The position numbers and the translations under genes were made by a program. The notes under the pieces are model-generated. The model saw only the letters and a program-made list of their open reading frames with translations, ran no database searches and was not told the origin of the DNA. DNA of 32,638 nt, from positions 1-32,638 of the forward strand of contig JBBRVU010000025.1 of NCBI GenBank assembly GCA_038246575.1, read 5' to 3'. The stretch's first letter is position 1. Each line of letters starts with the position of its first letter. The stretch comes from JACCUZ01 sp038246575. Its GTDB lineage: Bacteria > Actinomycetota > Actinomycetes > JACCUZ01. Positions 23,159-30,583 of the stretch are shown piece after piece.

Positions 23159-24952
23159 TCAGTCGGCGAGGTAACCGAGCAGGAACTCGGCCGTGTCGGA
23201 CAGCGCCGTTGCCTCGTTGGCGCTCTTGGTGAAGCCGTGGCCCTCGTCGGGATAGACGTCGTAGCGGACCTTGACTCCGCGGTTCCGCAGCCGCTCCACG
23301 ATCTGATCGCTCTCGGCCCGATCGACGCGTTGGTCGTTGGCACCCTGGATGACGAAGAGCGGGGTGACGATGTCGTCGGCGTAGGTGATTGGCGAGCGCT
23401 CGCGCAGGAATTCGGTCTCGGTGTCGATGTCGCCGATCCACTCCGCCATGAACCGGCGCCAGGTCGGTGGCGCCGAGGTCACCAGAGTGACGAGGTTGGA
23501 CGGTCCGACGATCGACACTGCGGCGGCCCACAGATCGGGCAGCCGGCTGACGCAGGAAAGAGTCGCGAAACCGCCGAAGGATCCGCCGAATACCCCGATG
23601 CGTGCCGGGTCGACCCAGTCGAGACCGGTCAGGAAGTGGTGTGCCTGCTCGAGATCCTTGAGCTCGTCACCGCCCCAGTCGTGGTGAATCAGTTTCTGGT
23701 AATCCTTGCCGTAGCCCGTCGAGCCACGAATGTTCGGGGCGAGGATCCCGACTCCGCGGGACAGGAGGTACTGGTAGAGCCCGTTGTAGTTGTACGCCGG
23801 GCGCTCCTGCGCCTCTGGGCCGCCATGGACGGACAGCGCCACGCCGAAGGGTCCGTCACCCGCCGGCCGGTAGAGGTAGGCAGGCACGTCACGGCCGTCG
23901 TGCGTGGGATAGCGCACCAGCTCGGGCTTGACGAACGACAACAGCTCTGCGGAAGTCGGACGAGACTCGGTCATCCAGGTGAATTGGCCCCGGTCGAGGT
24001 CGACGAGGCCGACGTTCTCCGGCCGGGTGCCGGTCGAGGCGAGCACGGCGATGCGTCGGCCGTCGTGCGACACCGAGAGCGCCGAGATGCTCACCGGCGG
24101 GATTTCGGGCATGGCCACGTCGACGCCGGCAACCAGATCCCGTGCCTGTAGGTGCGACGAGCCGTCGACGTTCACCGCCCAGACGGCGACCTGACCACCT
24201 GCCACGACCGCAGCGTGCTCGACGTCCCAGTCCGGGGCAGCCACCATGGTCACCTCCCCACTGCCCAGGTCCAGCCGGGCCAGACCCACCAAGTCACGGT
24301 CCAGGTCGGTGGCGAGGTAGATCGCTTCCCCCCGCCCGGCCCAGCCCGCACCTTCGTGCCGCCCGGGTCGCCCGTCCAGAAGCCGGGTCACGGATCCGTC
24401 GAGCCCGGCGGCCATCGGCGCCACGTCGGTGTTGCTGCGGGCGTCGAAGGCGGTCAGGGACGAGGAGTCCGCCGACCATTCTCCGGCGAAGAGCATGCAG
24501 CCCAGCTCCAGCAGACGGCGTACATCACCGGTCCGCAGGTCGCGAAGCAACACGTCCTGGTCGGTCGGCTCCCTGTCGTTGACGGCATAGGCCAGCCACC
24601 GTCCGTCTGGCGAGACCGGCTCGGCGGCAAGGGCGTGCTGCGCTTTCGGGGCGTCGGTCAGCTGCTCCGGTGCAGACCCGTCCGACCCCACCCGAAAGAG
24701 CTGGAAGTACTCATCACCGTCGCGATCGGCGGCATAGAACAACGTCGTCGAGTCGGGACTCCAGCCCACCTGGCGCACCGACCAGTCAGTCCCCGAGGTC
24801 AGCGCGCGCGGTGATGACCCGTCGAACGGGTGCAGCACCAGGTTGAGCTGCCCTCCCTCGTCGGCAATGTAGGCGACAGCCGAGCCGTCCGGAGCCATGG
24901 CCAAGTCGGGCCAGAACCGTCGCGTGGCGGCGAAATCGGCGTACGTCGGCAT
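23159..24952 (-). CDS. Prolyl oligopeptidase-family (S9) serine peptidase
   Basis: This 597-residue protein has an N-terminal beta-propeller of WD/PD40-like repeats (about 1-330; SPDSTTLFYAADRDG, SPDGRWLAYAVND and similar). The C-terminal alpha/beta-hydrolase domain (about 340-597) carries Ser458 in GGSFGG, Asp540 in GANDQRVD and His572 in DEGHGF. The oxyanion-hole region VALSVHGGPEAQ is also present. No signal peptide is seen, so it should be a cytoplasmic acylaminoacyl- or oligopeptidase-type enzyme. ATG at 24952 is a clear start. The 24-bp tandem repeat at 24976 lies in its promoter region. Confidence 0.94.
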   Translation of the reverse strand: MPTYADFAATRRFWPDLAMAPDGSAVAYIADEGGQLNLVLHPFDGSSPRALTSGTDWSVRQVGWSPDSTTLFYAADRDGDEYFQLFRVGSDGSAPEQLTDAPKAQHALAAEPVSPDGRWLAYAVNDREPTDQDVLLRDLRTGDVRRLLELGCMLFAGEWSADSSSLTAFDARSNTDVAPMAAGLDGSVTRLLDGRPGRHEGAGWAGRGEAIYLATDLDRDLVGLARLDLGSGEVTMVAAPDWDVEHAAVVAGGQVAVWAVNVDGSSHLQARDLVAGVDVAMPEIPPVSISALSVSHDGRRIAVLASTGTRPENVGLVDLDRGQFTWMTESRPTSAELLSFVKPELVRYPTHDGRDVPAYLYRPAGDGPFGVALSVHGGPEAQERPAYNYNGLYQYLLSRGVGILAPNIRGSTGYGKDYQKLIHHDWGGDELKDLEQAHHFLTGLDWVDPARIGVFGGSFGGFATLSCVSRLPDLWAAAVSIVGPSNLVTLVTSAPPTWRRFMAEWIGDIDTETEFLRERSPITYADDIVTPLFVIQGANDQRVDRAESDQIVERLRNRGVKVRYDVYPDEGHGFTKSANEATALSDTAEFLLGYLAD

Positions 24953-24975
24953 GGCGCGACCCTAGCCTCGGCGTC

Positions 24976-25032
24976 GACACCTGCCCACCCTCGCCTTCCG
25001 ACACCAGCCCACCCTCGCCGTCCGACACCTGT
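24976..25032. repeat. 24-bp tandem repeat, 2.4 copies
   Basis: The unit begins GACACC and contains CCCACCCTCGCC. Copies are 24976-24999 and 25000-25023, differing at two positions (T/A and T/G), followed by a partial copy at 25024-25032. The array lies 24 bp upstream of the S9 peptidase start and would overlap its promoter. Because 24 is a multiple of three, both strands remain open through it, but no gene is supported there. Confidence 0.85.
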
Positions 25033-25079
25033 CTCCCACACTGACGAGCCCGGCTTCTCGGAGACTGCCGGCTATCACG

Positions 25080-25220
25080 AGTACGGCGACCCGCGGCGCT
25101 GCCCTACGCCGACGAGCTGGCGACCCTTGCCGCGTCCAACGGCGTCGGTGTGAGGCACGTCTTCACCCGGTCGGTACGGCGCGGCTGGGACGGGACCCTA
25201 GGTGGTGACTATTCGGACCG
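25080..25220 (+). pseudogene. Probable remnant of a ferredoxin/FAD-NAD(P) oxidoreductase
   Basis: One plus-strand frame reads ALPYADELATLAASNG followed by VGVRHVFTRSVRRGWDGTLGG. This resembles the NAD-binding lobe of ferredoxin-NADP reductase-like enzymes, where an IYRDEL..L motif is followed by a strand and TR..PxGWxGRxGR. There is no start codon upstream in frame, and the reading then runs into sequence antisense to the next gene. It is therefore best seen as a decayed fragment of about 40 codons. Chance resemblance is possible because the match is short and made from memory. Confidence 0.35.
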
Positions 25221-25249
25221 TCCCCACATTCGTTGCAGCCGTGGGATGT

Positions 25250-25702
25250 CTAGGGGGAGGGTAGGACGGAAGGAGCGGCCGATCGGCAGGCATCGGCCTG
25301 TTGCTGCAGCCCGGACTGCGCTTCCTGCAGCTGCCGCACGATCGAGCTCAATCTCGAGGCATCCAGGTCGCGCGCTGCCGCGACGGCGTCTCGGACGAGC
25401 GCCAGCAGTTGCTGGGTGCTGTCCGCCACCTCGAGGCAGGCACCTGGGACCGTCACGGTTGCGGCCGGCCTGGGCGAGGCGTCCCCGCTCGTTTTCGGTG
25501 ACGCAGTCGGCCCGGATGAGGCTTCCGGACCCGCACTGGTGTCGTCCCCGGAGCCAGTCACGCCGACCAGGACCCCTCCGAGCAGCAGGCCGACGAGGAA
25601 GGTGGCTGCAGGGACGAGCCAGAAGGCGTTGCGCCGGGGCCCCGTGGCAGGTTCGCCTGAACTCTTCGGGCTGGTGGGATCGTCGGCTGTGGGCTCAGAC
25701 AT
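25250..25702 (-). CDS. Small membrane-anchored protein, function unknown
   Basis: This 150-residue protein has a polar N-terminus (about 1-40, SEPTADDPTSPKSS...), one hydrophobic segment (FWLVPAATFLVGLLLGGVLVGV, about 43-64), a Ser/Pro/Thr-rich linker and a C-terminal helical domain (about 95-145) containing two Cys (in GACLEVAD and ADACRSA). The layout suggests a short cytoplasmic tail, one anchor and an outside helical domain whose two Cys could pair. An excellent ribosome binding site, GGAGGTGATC, ends 3-5 bp before the ATG at 25702, which supports expression. It is divergent from the membrane protein at 25802. I recognise no family. Confidence 0.75.
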   Translation of the reverse strand: MSEPTADDPTSPKSSGEPATGPRRNAFWLVPAATFLVGLLLGGVLVGVTGSGDDTSAGPEASSGPTASPKTSGDASPRPAATVTVPGACLEVADSTQQLLALVRDAVAAARDLDASRLSSIVRQLQEAQSGLQQQADACRSAAPSVLPSP

Positions 25703-25801
25703 GGGATCACCTCCGCGAGCGCAGGGACTCGTCCAAGGACTCTTCCACAAAAATCATGGGTTGGCATGGTGGAACCAGTCAGACTGAGGTACACCAGCGC
25801 C

Positions 25802-26416
25802 ATGGGCTGGCCGGGACGTGGGACGGACGCGGTCACGCTGCGCGTCTGGGACGGGGTGCTGCTGTTCTGGGTGGTGTTGTGGGCCGTCGTCGGCTCGTGT
25901 ACCGGCTACCTGATCTTCCAGCTCACCGACCTGACCGACAGCGTCGTCCAGTCCGGACAGGCCCTGCAGACAGCCGGCGGGGCGCTGAAGGCGCTTGGCT
26001 CGGTCCCGGTGATCGGTGAGCGGACCGCCGAGCTCGGGCAGGAGGTCGCCACGACGGCGGAGGGCATCGTCGCCAGCGGCGGTCAGGCGCGGGACAGCGT
26101 CCGCGGGACGGGCATCCTGATCGGGCTCGCCGTCGCACTAGGCCCCACCGGGCCCGCACTGCTGTTCTACCTGCCGGCCCGGTTGGCGTACGCGAAAGAG
26201 GCGCGTGCCGTGACGCGATGGCTGAACGAGGGCACGGACGACGTAGCCCTGCGGGCCTACCTAGCCGAACGGGCGGTGGCGAACCTGGCCGTCAGAGACC
26301 TCCAGCGAGTGAGTCGCGACCCGCACGGCGACCTGGTCGCGGGGCGGCACGCCGCACTCGCTCAAGCGGAACTGCGCCGACTGGGTCTGCGAACCTCGGA
26401 CGAGACCTTCAGATGA
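25802..26416 (+). CDS. Two-TM membrane protein preceding the MMPL transporter
   Basis: This 204-residue protein starts at the ATG at 25802. A hydrophobic segment (LLFWVVLWAVVGSCTGYLIF, about 19-38) is followed by a helical region with repeated Gly/Ala/Thr residues (about 40-95, DSVVQSGQALQTAGGALKALG), which probably lies outside. A second hydrophobic segment (GILIGLAVALGPTGPALLFYLPARL, about 99-123) leads to a cytoplasmic helical tail. The stop overlaps the MMPL start as ATGA, so the two are translationally coupled and the protein may be an accessory subunit (inference). An in-frame ATG at 25766 is less likely because it would add a short polar extension with no ribosome binding site. Confidence 0.75.
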   Translation: MGWPGRGTDAVTLRVWDGVLLFWVVLWAVVGSCTGYLIFQLTDLTDSVVQSGQALQTAGGALKALGSVPVIGERTAELGQEVATTAEGIVASGGQARDSVRGTGILIGLAVALGPTGPALLFYLPARLAYAKEARAVTRWLNEGTDDVALRAYLAERAVANLAVRDLQRVSRDPHGDLVAGRHAALAQAELRRLGLRTSDETFR

Positions 26417-28869
26417 CTCCTTCGCCTGGCCGGCGACCGAATAGACGACATCCGCTTCGCTGGCGCGGGTCGGCGCGCCACCCGACCGGGAGCGCCTCCA
26501 CCAGCCGACTCGCGTTACGACCGCGTCAGCCCCCAAAGCGCCTCCGGGTCGCCTACCGAACCTCAGGGGCGCGGGCGCAGCGCTACGCCCGATGGACGGT
26601 CCGTTCCCGCTGGTGGATCACCGCCGCCTGGCTGCTGGGCGTCGTCGCGATCGTCGTGCTCGGCCGCCAGGTGCAGGCCGGTGGCGACGGCCTGGCGAGC
26701 GCCATCCCGCTGGACAGCCCGGCCATCCAGGCCGAACTGCGCTCGATCCAGTTGTTCGGGTTCCCGCTCACTAGCCGCACCGTGGTGGTGCAACGCGACC
26801 CGAAGGGCCTGTCCCTGTTCACCCAGGCCGAAGCCGTTCTGGACGCGATAGCTGCCGACCAGTCCCCGCAGCCACGCCCGCTGCTCGGTGCGCTGCCGTT
26901 GACCAACACCGTCCGCATGTCCGGCCCGGAGTCCGAGACGAACACCGCCGTCCTGACCTACCTGTTCATGGACCCGCGGAGCAGCTTCGCCAGGCAGCAG
27001 GCTGCCGCCGACAGGTACGTCGCCCAGCACCTCGAACGCCCGGACGACCACGTGGTCGGGGTGGCGGGAACGGTGCCAGCCCGCGCTGAACAGGCCCGGC
27101 TGATCACCGAGAACCTGTCACGGCTGGAGCTACTCACCGTCCTCGCGATCTTCGTCCTGGTGGGGCTGAGCTTTCGGTCCCTCGTCGCACCCGTCCTCGC
27201 GCTTAGCTGCGCCGGACTCGCCTTCATCGCGACCGTGCAGATCGCCAGCCTTCTCGGCGGACTAACCGGAGTAGTCGCCCCTGCCGAGCTCGAACCACTC
27301 CTAGTCGCCCTACTCCTCGGGGTGGTCACCGACTACACGATCTTCTACCTGTCCGCGCTGCAGTCCCGGATCGCCGGCGGGCTCGAGAGCACCGAAGCCG
27401 TCGAAGGGGCGGTGGCCACCTATACCCCGATCGTCGTCGCGGCCGGGTTGACCGTCGCCGCCGGAACGGCAGCTCTGCTGGCCGCCGGCTCGGCCTTTTT
27501 TCGTGACTTCGGACCTGCGATGGCGCTGGCGGTCCTCGTGGGCCTCGCCGTGTCGGTCACGCTCGTCCCGGCGCTGCTCGCGATCCTGGGCCGGCTGGCC
27601 TTCTGGCCGCGAAATCCGGCTGCCCGCACCCCGTCCTCCCGGTCCAGACCGGGATACGTCGTCGCCGTCGAGCGCTGGTGGCGTCGCCGCCAGGTGATGG
27701 AGCACCTGACGAACAGGGGATTCGCCGCGTGGGTGCTCGTTGCGTGCGTCGCCTTCCTGGTGTTCGCGTCGATCCCACTGCTGTCGCTGCGCCTGGAGGT
27801 TGGCTTCACAGCCTCCCTACCGCGGGACAACGTCGTCAGCCGTGCGTCGTCGGCAGCTTCTGCCGGCTTTGCGCCCGGGATAACCTCGCCCACCACGCTG
27901 CTCCTGGAGGGCCGCGGCGTCACCAGCCGCCTCGACCAGCTTGCGGCCCTGCAGGCCCGGGTCGCCTCCCAGCCGGGCGTCGCAGGGGTGCTCGGTCCGG
28001 CTCAGAACATCGCCCAGCGGGAGCTGGACATCGTCCTGGCCAAGGGAGGCAACGCCGCCCGGATGCTGGTGGTCTTCGACCACGATCCACTCGGCGCGAC
28101 GTCGATCGGAGACCTGTCGTCGCTCCGCAAACGACTGCCCAGCCTCGCCGAGGGCAGTGGGCTGGCAGGAGTACGGATCAGCATCGCCGGCGACACGGCA
28201 CTTGCCGAAGGCCTGGTCCGCTCCACCAGGCATGACCTTGGCCGCATCGCGGTCGCCGCCGTCGCGGTCAACCTGTTGCTGCTCGTTGTCTTTCTACGCG
28301 CCCTGGTCGCCCCCCTGTACCTCTTGGCGTCCAGCATCCTGGCTCTGGCCGCCACGCTTGGGCTCACCGTGTCGCTGTTCCAGGGGATCCTCGGCGAGGA
28401 GGGCCTGACCTTTTACGTGCCGTTCGCGGCTGCCGTCCTTCTCGTGGCTCTGGGGTCCGACTACAACATCTTCGCGGTCGGCCACATCTGGGAGGAAGCT
28501 GGCCACCGGCCTCTGCAGGCGGCTATCCGCAAGGCAGCGCCCGAGTCTGCCCGAGCGATCACCACCGCCGGGGTCACACTTGCCCTGAGCTTCGGGATGC
28601 TCGCGGTGATCCCTCTGCGCCCCTTCCGCGAGATCGCCTTCGCGATGTCCCTCGGCATCCTGGTCGACGTGCTGCTCGTCCGGTCCATCCTGATGCCCTG
28701 CCTGCTCACCGTGGTGGGCGAAGCCAGTGGCTGGCCCGGCCCACACCTGAGGCGGGAGACGGCCGACGAACGGAACGCGTTGTCGGATCGCGGCCCTAGC
28801 CGCCCCCAGACGTCTAGGTCGCCGCAGCATGGGCTGACGCGCGGCCGACCGACCGGCGACGGCCCCTAG
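26413..28869 (+). CDS. MMPL/RND-family transporter
   Basis: This 818-residue protein has two repeated halves, each with a transmembrane helix, a large extracytoplasmic loop and a five-helix bundle. Half 1 has the first TM at WWITAAWLLGVVAIVVLG, then LLLGVVTDYTIFYLSALQSRI, which carries the conserved Asp-Tyr pair of the proton relay. Half 2 has the equivalent LVALGSDYNIFAVGHIWEEA. MMPL proteins export lipids or other hydrophobic compounds using the proton gradient; the cargo here is unknown. The first 55 residues are unusually Arg/Pro-rich (RRPNRRHPLRWRGSARHP). The ATG at 26413 is supported by the ATGA overlap, and there is no good internal start. The C-terminal 50 residues are polar. Confidence 0.92.
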   Translation: MTPSPGRRPNRRHPLRWRGSARHPTGSASTSRLALRPRQPPKRLRVAYRTSGARAQRYARWTVRSRWWITAAWLLGVVAIVVLGRQVQAGGDGLASAIPLDSPAIQAELRSIQLFGFPLTSRTVVVQRDPKGLSLFTQAEAVLDAIAADQSPQPRPLLGALPLTNTVRMSGPESETNTAVLTYLFMDPRSSFARQQAAADRYVAQHLERPDDHVVGVAGTVPARAEQARLITENLSRLELLTVLAIFVLVGLSFRSLVAPVLALSCAGLAFIATVQIASLLGGLTGVVAPAELEPLLVALLLGVVTDYTIFYLSALQSRIAGGLESTEAVEGAVATYTPIVVAAGLTVAAGTAALLAAGSAFFRDFGPAMALAVLVGLAVSVTLVPALLAILGRLAFWPRNPAARTPSSRSRPGYVVAVERWWRRRQVMEHLTNRGFAAWVLVACVAFLVFASIPLLSLRLEVGFTASLPRDNVVSRASSAASAGFAPGITSPTTLLLEGRGVTSRLDQLAALQARVASQPGVAGVLGPAQNIAQRELDIVLAKGGNAARMLVVFDHDPLGATSIGDLSSLRKRLPSLAEGSGLAGVRISIAGDTALAEGLVRSTRHDLGRIAVAAVAVNLLLLVVFLRALVAPLYLLASSILALAATLGLTVSLFQGILGEEGLTFYVPFAAAVLLVALGSDYNIFAVGHIWEEAGHRPLQAAIRKAAPESARAITTAGVTLALSFGMLAVIPLRPFREIAFAMSLGILVDVLLVRSILMPCLLTVVGEASGWPGPHLRRETADERNALSDRGPSRPQTSRSPQHGLTRGRPTGDGP

Positions 28870-28997
28870 TCCAGCGAACCCCCCGACAGTGATTCGTGAC
28901 GGCCAAACCGCGGACACAAAGTCACGGAGCTCTTCGACGTCTATCGGTCTGGGCGGAGGGTCGCTCTGAAGGATGCCCCCACGGGAACACGAGACTC

Positions 28998-29018
28998 GCC
29001 GGGCAGTGCTTGCCCGGC
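28998..29018. terminator. Perfect 8-bp hairpin, possible terminator after MMPL
   Basis: GCCGGGCA-GTGCT-TGCCCGGC forms a perfect GC-rich 8-bp stem with a 5-nt loop, about 130 bp after the MMPL stop. No T-run follows, as is common for proposed actinobacterial hairpin terminators. Its distance from the gene makes the assignment tentative. Confidence 0.35.
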
Positions 29019-29086
29019 ACCCACTAGGCACGAGCGGACGAGCGGCGCGCGCTCCGGACCGAGATTCACGTCGCCTAGCTGATCAA

Positions 29087-29107
29087 CAGCCTCCAGCCTC
29101 CAGCCTC
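29087..29107. repeat. Three perfect 7-bp tandem copies (CAGCCTC)
   Basis: CAGCCTC is repeated exactly three times in the non-coding stretch upstream of tRNA-Lys. It is one of four short tandem arrays in the intergenic parts of this window. Confidence 0.9.
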
Positions 29108-29289
29108 CGACCGATGCCACCTCCGACCAACCGGGTCTGACCGTGCTCATCCGCCTGCGCGCCGCCACATTGCGCCCGGGGCGGGCCGACACCCCTTCGT
29201 TACCCTTACCCACGGGGGGCCGAGGCTGTGTTGTCCCGGGGCTCCTCCCGAGGTTCTCCCGACTGATGTCCAGATGACCCCGGGGCTTC

Positions 29290-29362
29290 GGGCCTCTAGC
29301 TCAATTGGTAGAGCTGCGGACTTTTAATCCGTAGGTTGCGGGTTCGAGCCCCGCGGGGCCCA
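29290..29362 (+). tRNA. tRNA-Lys (anticodon TTT)
   Basis: This 73-nt cloverleaf has acceptor GGGCCTC (29290-29296) pairing with GGGGCCC (29355-29361), with one T-G pair, and discriminator A29362. The anticodon stem-loop GCGGA-CTTTTAA-TCCGT gives anticodon TTT. The T arm is GCGGG-TTCGAGC-CCCGC (29338-29354). The D arm AGCTCAATTGGTAGAGCT has the usual GG. CCA is not encoded (CAGG follows). It precedes the reductase gene by 10 bp. Confidence 0.97.
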
Positions 29363-29372
29363 CAGGCAGAGG

Positions 29373-29945
29373 ATGACGATGGGCAAGCTGATCTACTCGG
29401 CGATCACCTCCCTTGATGGGTACGTCGCCGACGAGCACGACAACTTCGACTGGAGCGTCCCGGACGAGGAGGTGCACGCCGTCGTTAACGACCTCCTGCG
29501 GTCGGTCGGGACGCAGCTGTACGGCCGGCGGCTCTACGAGGTGATGGTCGCCTGGGAGACGATGGACGTCGCCGACGGGCCGGCTGTCGCCCAGGACTTC
29601 GCCTCGATGTGGCGCGGCTCCGACAAGGTCGTCTACTCCCGGACGCTCGAGTCGACCGCCAGTGCACGCACTCGCATCGACCGGGAGTTCGAGCCCGGTG
29701 CGGTCGCCGCGATGAAGCAGTCGACGCAGGGCGACCTGCTCGTCGGCGGGGCGGAGCTGGCCGGGCAGGCTTTGGCGGCGGGCCTGGTCGACGAGGTACA
29801 CCTTTTCGTCTCGCCGGTCGTGGTCGGAGGCGGCACGCGGGCGCTGCCCGACGGCGTACGCCTCGACGTCGAGCTGCTCGGTGAACGCCGGTTCGGCAAC
29901 GGCGTCGGGCACCTCGCCTATCGTGCACCAGCCGAGTATCGCTGA
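29373..29945 (+). CDS. Dihydrofolate reductase family protein (RibD C-terminal domain)
   Basis: This 190-residue protein of the RibD-C/DHFR-like fold opens with KLIYSAITSLDGYVAD (5-20), the typical first strand and substrate loop. It also has LYGRRLYEVM, the NADPH-site part GDLLVGGAELAGQAL and the C-terminal VDEVHLFVSPVVVGGGTRAL. It should be an NAD(P)H-dependent reductase of a pteridine- or pyrimidine-like compound. It is not the essential FolA or RibD, as it is a stand-alone member of a large paralogous group in actinobacteria. ATG at 29373 or the in-frame ATG at 29379; AGAGG at about 29367 fits the second slightly better. Confidence 0.9.
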   Translation: MTMGKLIYSAITSLDGYVADEHDNFDWSVPDEEVHAVVNDLLRSVGTQLYGRRLYEVMVAWETMDVADGPAVAQDFASMWRGSDKVVYSRTLESTASARTRIDREFEPGAVAAMKQSTQGDLLVGGAELAGQALAAGLVDEVHLFVSPVVVGGGTRALPDGVRLDVELLGERRFGNGVGHLAYRAPAEYR

Positions 29946-30005
29946 ACGACGGCCGATCGTCGGGTGGGGTTGCCCGTCGACATCGAGCCGGGGCACCCTG
30001 GGGTC

Positions 30006-30356
30006 ATGAGTCAGGAGATCGAGGTCGGACCGCTCGCAGACCTTCCGCCCGGCTCGGTCCGCGGCGCTGGGGCCTACGCGGTAGCCAACATCGGCGGTGA
30101 GGTGTACGCGGTGTCGCGGCGTTGCCGGCATCTGGGCGCGGACCTGGCGAACGGCACGGTCGACGGGCAGGGTCGGCTCGTCTGTCCCTGGCATCAGTCG
30201 GCGTACGACGTGCAGACCGGACGGATGGTCCGCGGGCCACAGGGCATCTTCGCGAAGGTGCCGGGCCTGGGCGCCGCCTTCCGGGCGCTGACCCGCGTGC
30301 TGCCGCTGCAGCGCGGCCAGGTGGTCCAACGGGACGGCTGCCTGTACGTCCGATGA
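30006..30356 (+). CDS. Single-domain Rieske [2Fe-2S] protein
   Basis: This 116-residue ferredoxin-like protein has both Rieske cluster motifs, CRHLGADL (CxH) and CPWHQSAYD (CxxH), about 20 residues apart. They bind one iron by two Cys and the other by two His. The rest follows the small NirD/BphF-like domain. It should act as an electron carrier, but no partner oxygenase or reductase is adjacent. ATG at 30006 gives a normal N-terminus; an in-frame ATG at 29964 is possible but adds a short, poorly conserved extension. Confidence 0.9.
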   Translation: MSQEIEVGPLADLPPGSVRGAGAYAVANIGGEVYAVSRRCRHLGADLANGTVDGQGRLVCPWHQSAYDVQTGRMVRGPQGIFAKVPGLGAAFRALTRVLPLQRGQVVQRDGCLYVR

Positions 30357-30440
30357 CCCTTCCGGCCGGACCGATGGCCGAGGGGTCTCTGACGAGGCAG
30401 ACCGCCAGAATCGTCGCGGCCACTTGGCCTCGGCAGGCGC

Positions 30441-30457
30441 CGGCTCGGGCAGAGCCG
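30441..30457. terminator. Small GC hairpin after the Rieske gene
   Basis: CGGCTC-GGGCA-GAGCCG is a perfect 6-bp stem with a 5-nt loop, 85 bp after the Rieske stop and without a T-run. A second dyad, GGCCA-CT-TGGCC, lies about 25 bp upstream. The rest of 30357-30583 is the presumed MFS promoter region, where I cannot place -35/-10 boxes. Confidence 0.25.
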
Positions 30458-30583
30458 TCCTCGCCCGGGAATGCAACCGCCCCGACACCTGATTACACCT
30501 GGACGTAGCCCCGGTGCGTCACGCTTGCTGAGCGCGTCCAAGTCGAGGTCGCGCCCGCCCGGACTCTCGAGAGACACACCGCC

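Larger units (their letters stand above)
28870..29289. other. Gene-poor stretch with hairpin and 7-bp repeat
   Basis: No frame on either strand looks like a real gene: the 90-codon minus-strand frame at 28941-29213 has poor codon bias and no family resemblance. What is visible is a perfect hairpin at 28998-29018, a 7-bp triplication at 29087-29107 and, at the end, the upstream region of tRNA-Lys. I can place no convincing tRNA promoter. Confidence 0.5.

Noticed and set aside
26218..26412. Upstream extension of the MMPL frame
   Set aside because: Overlaps the coupled membrane-protein gene out of frame; the ATGA at 26413 is the natural start.
28941..29213. 90-codon minus-strand frame
   Set aside because: Mixed codon bias, no ribosome binding site, spans the hairpin and 7-bp repeat.
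30353..30508. 51-codon plus-strand frame beginning with ATGA at the Rieske stop
   Set aside because: The coupling is suggestive, but the peptide has no family resemblance, ends in an odd low-complexity tail and spans the hairpins; more likely chance.
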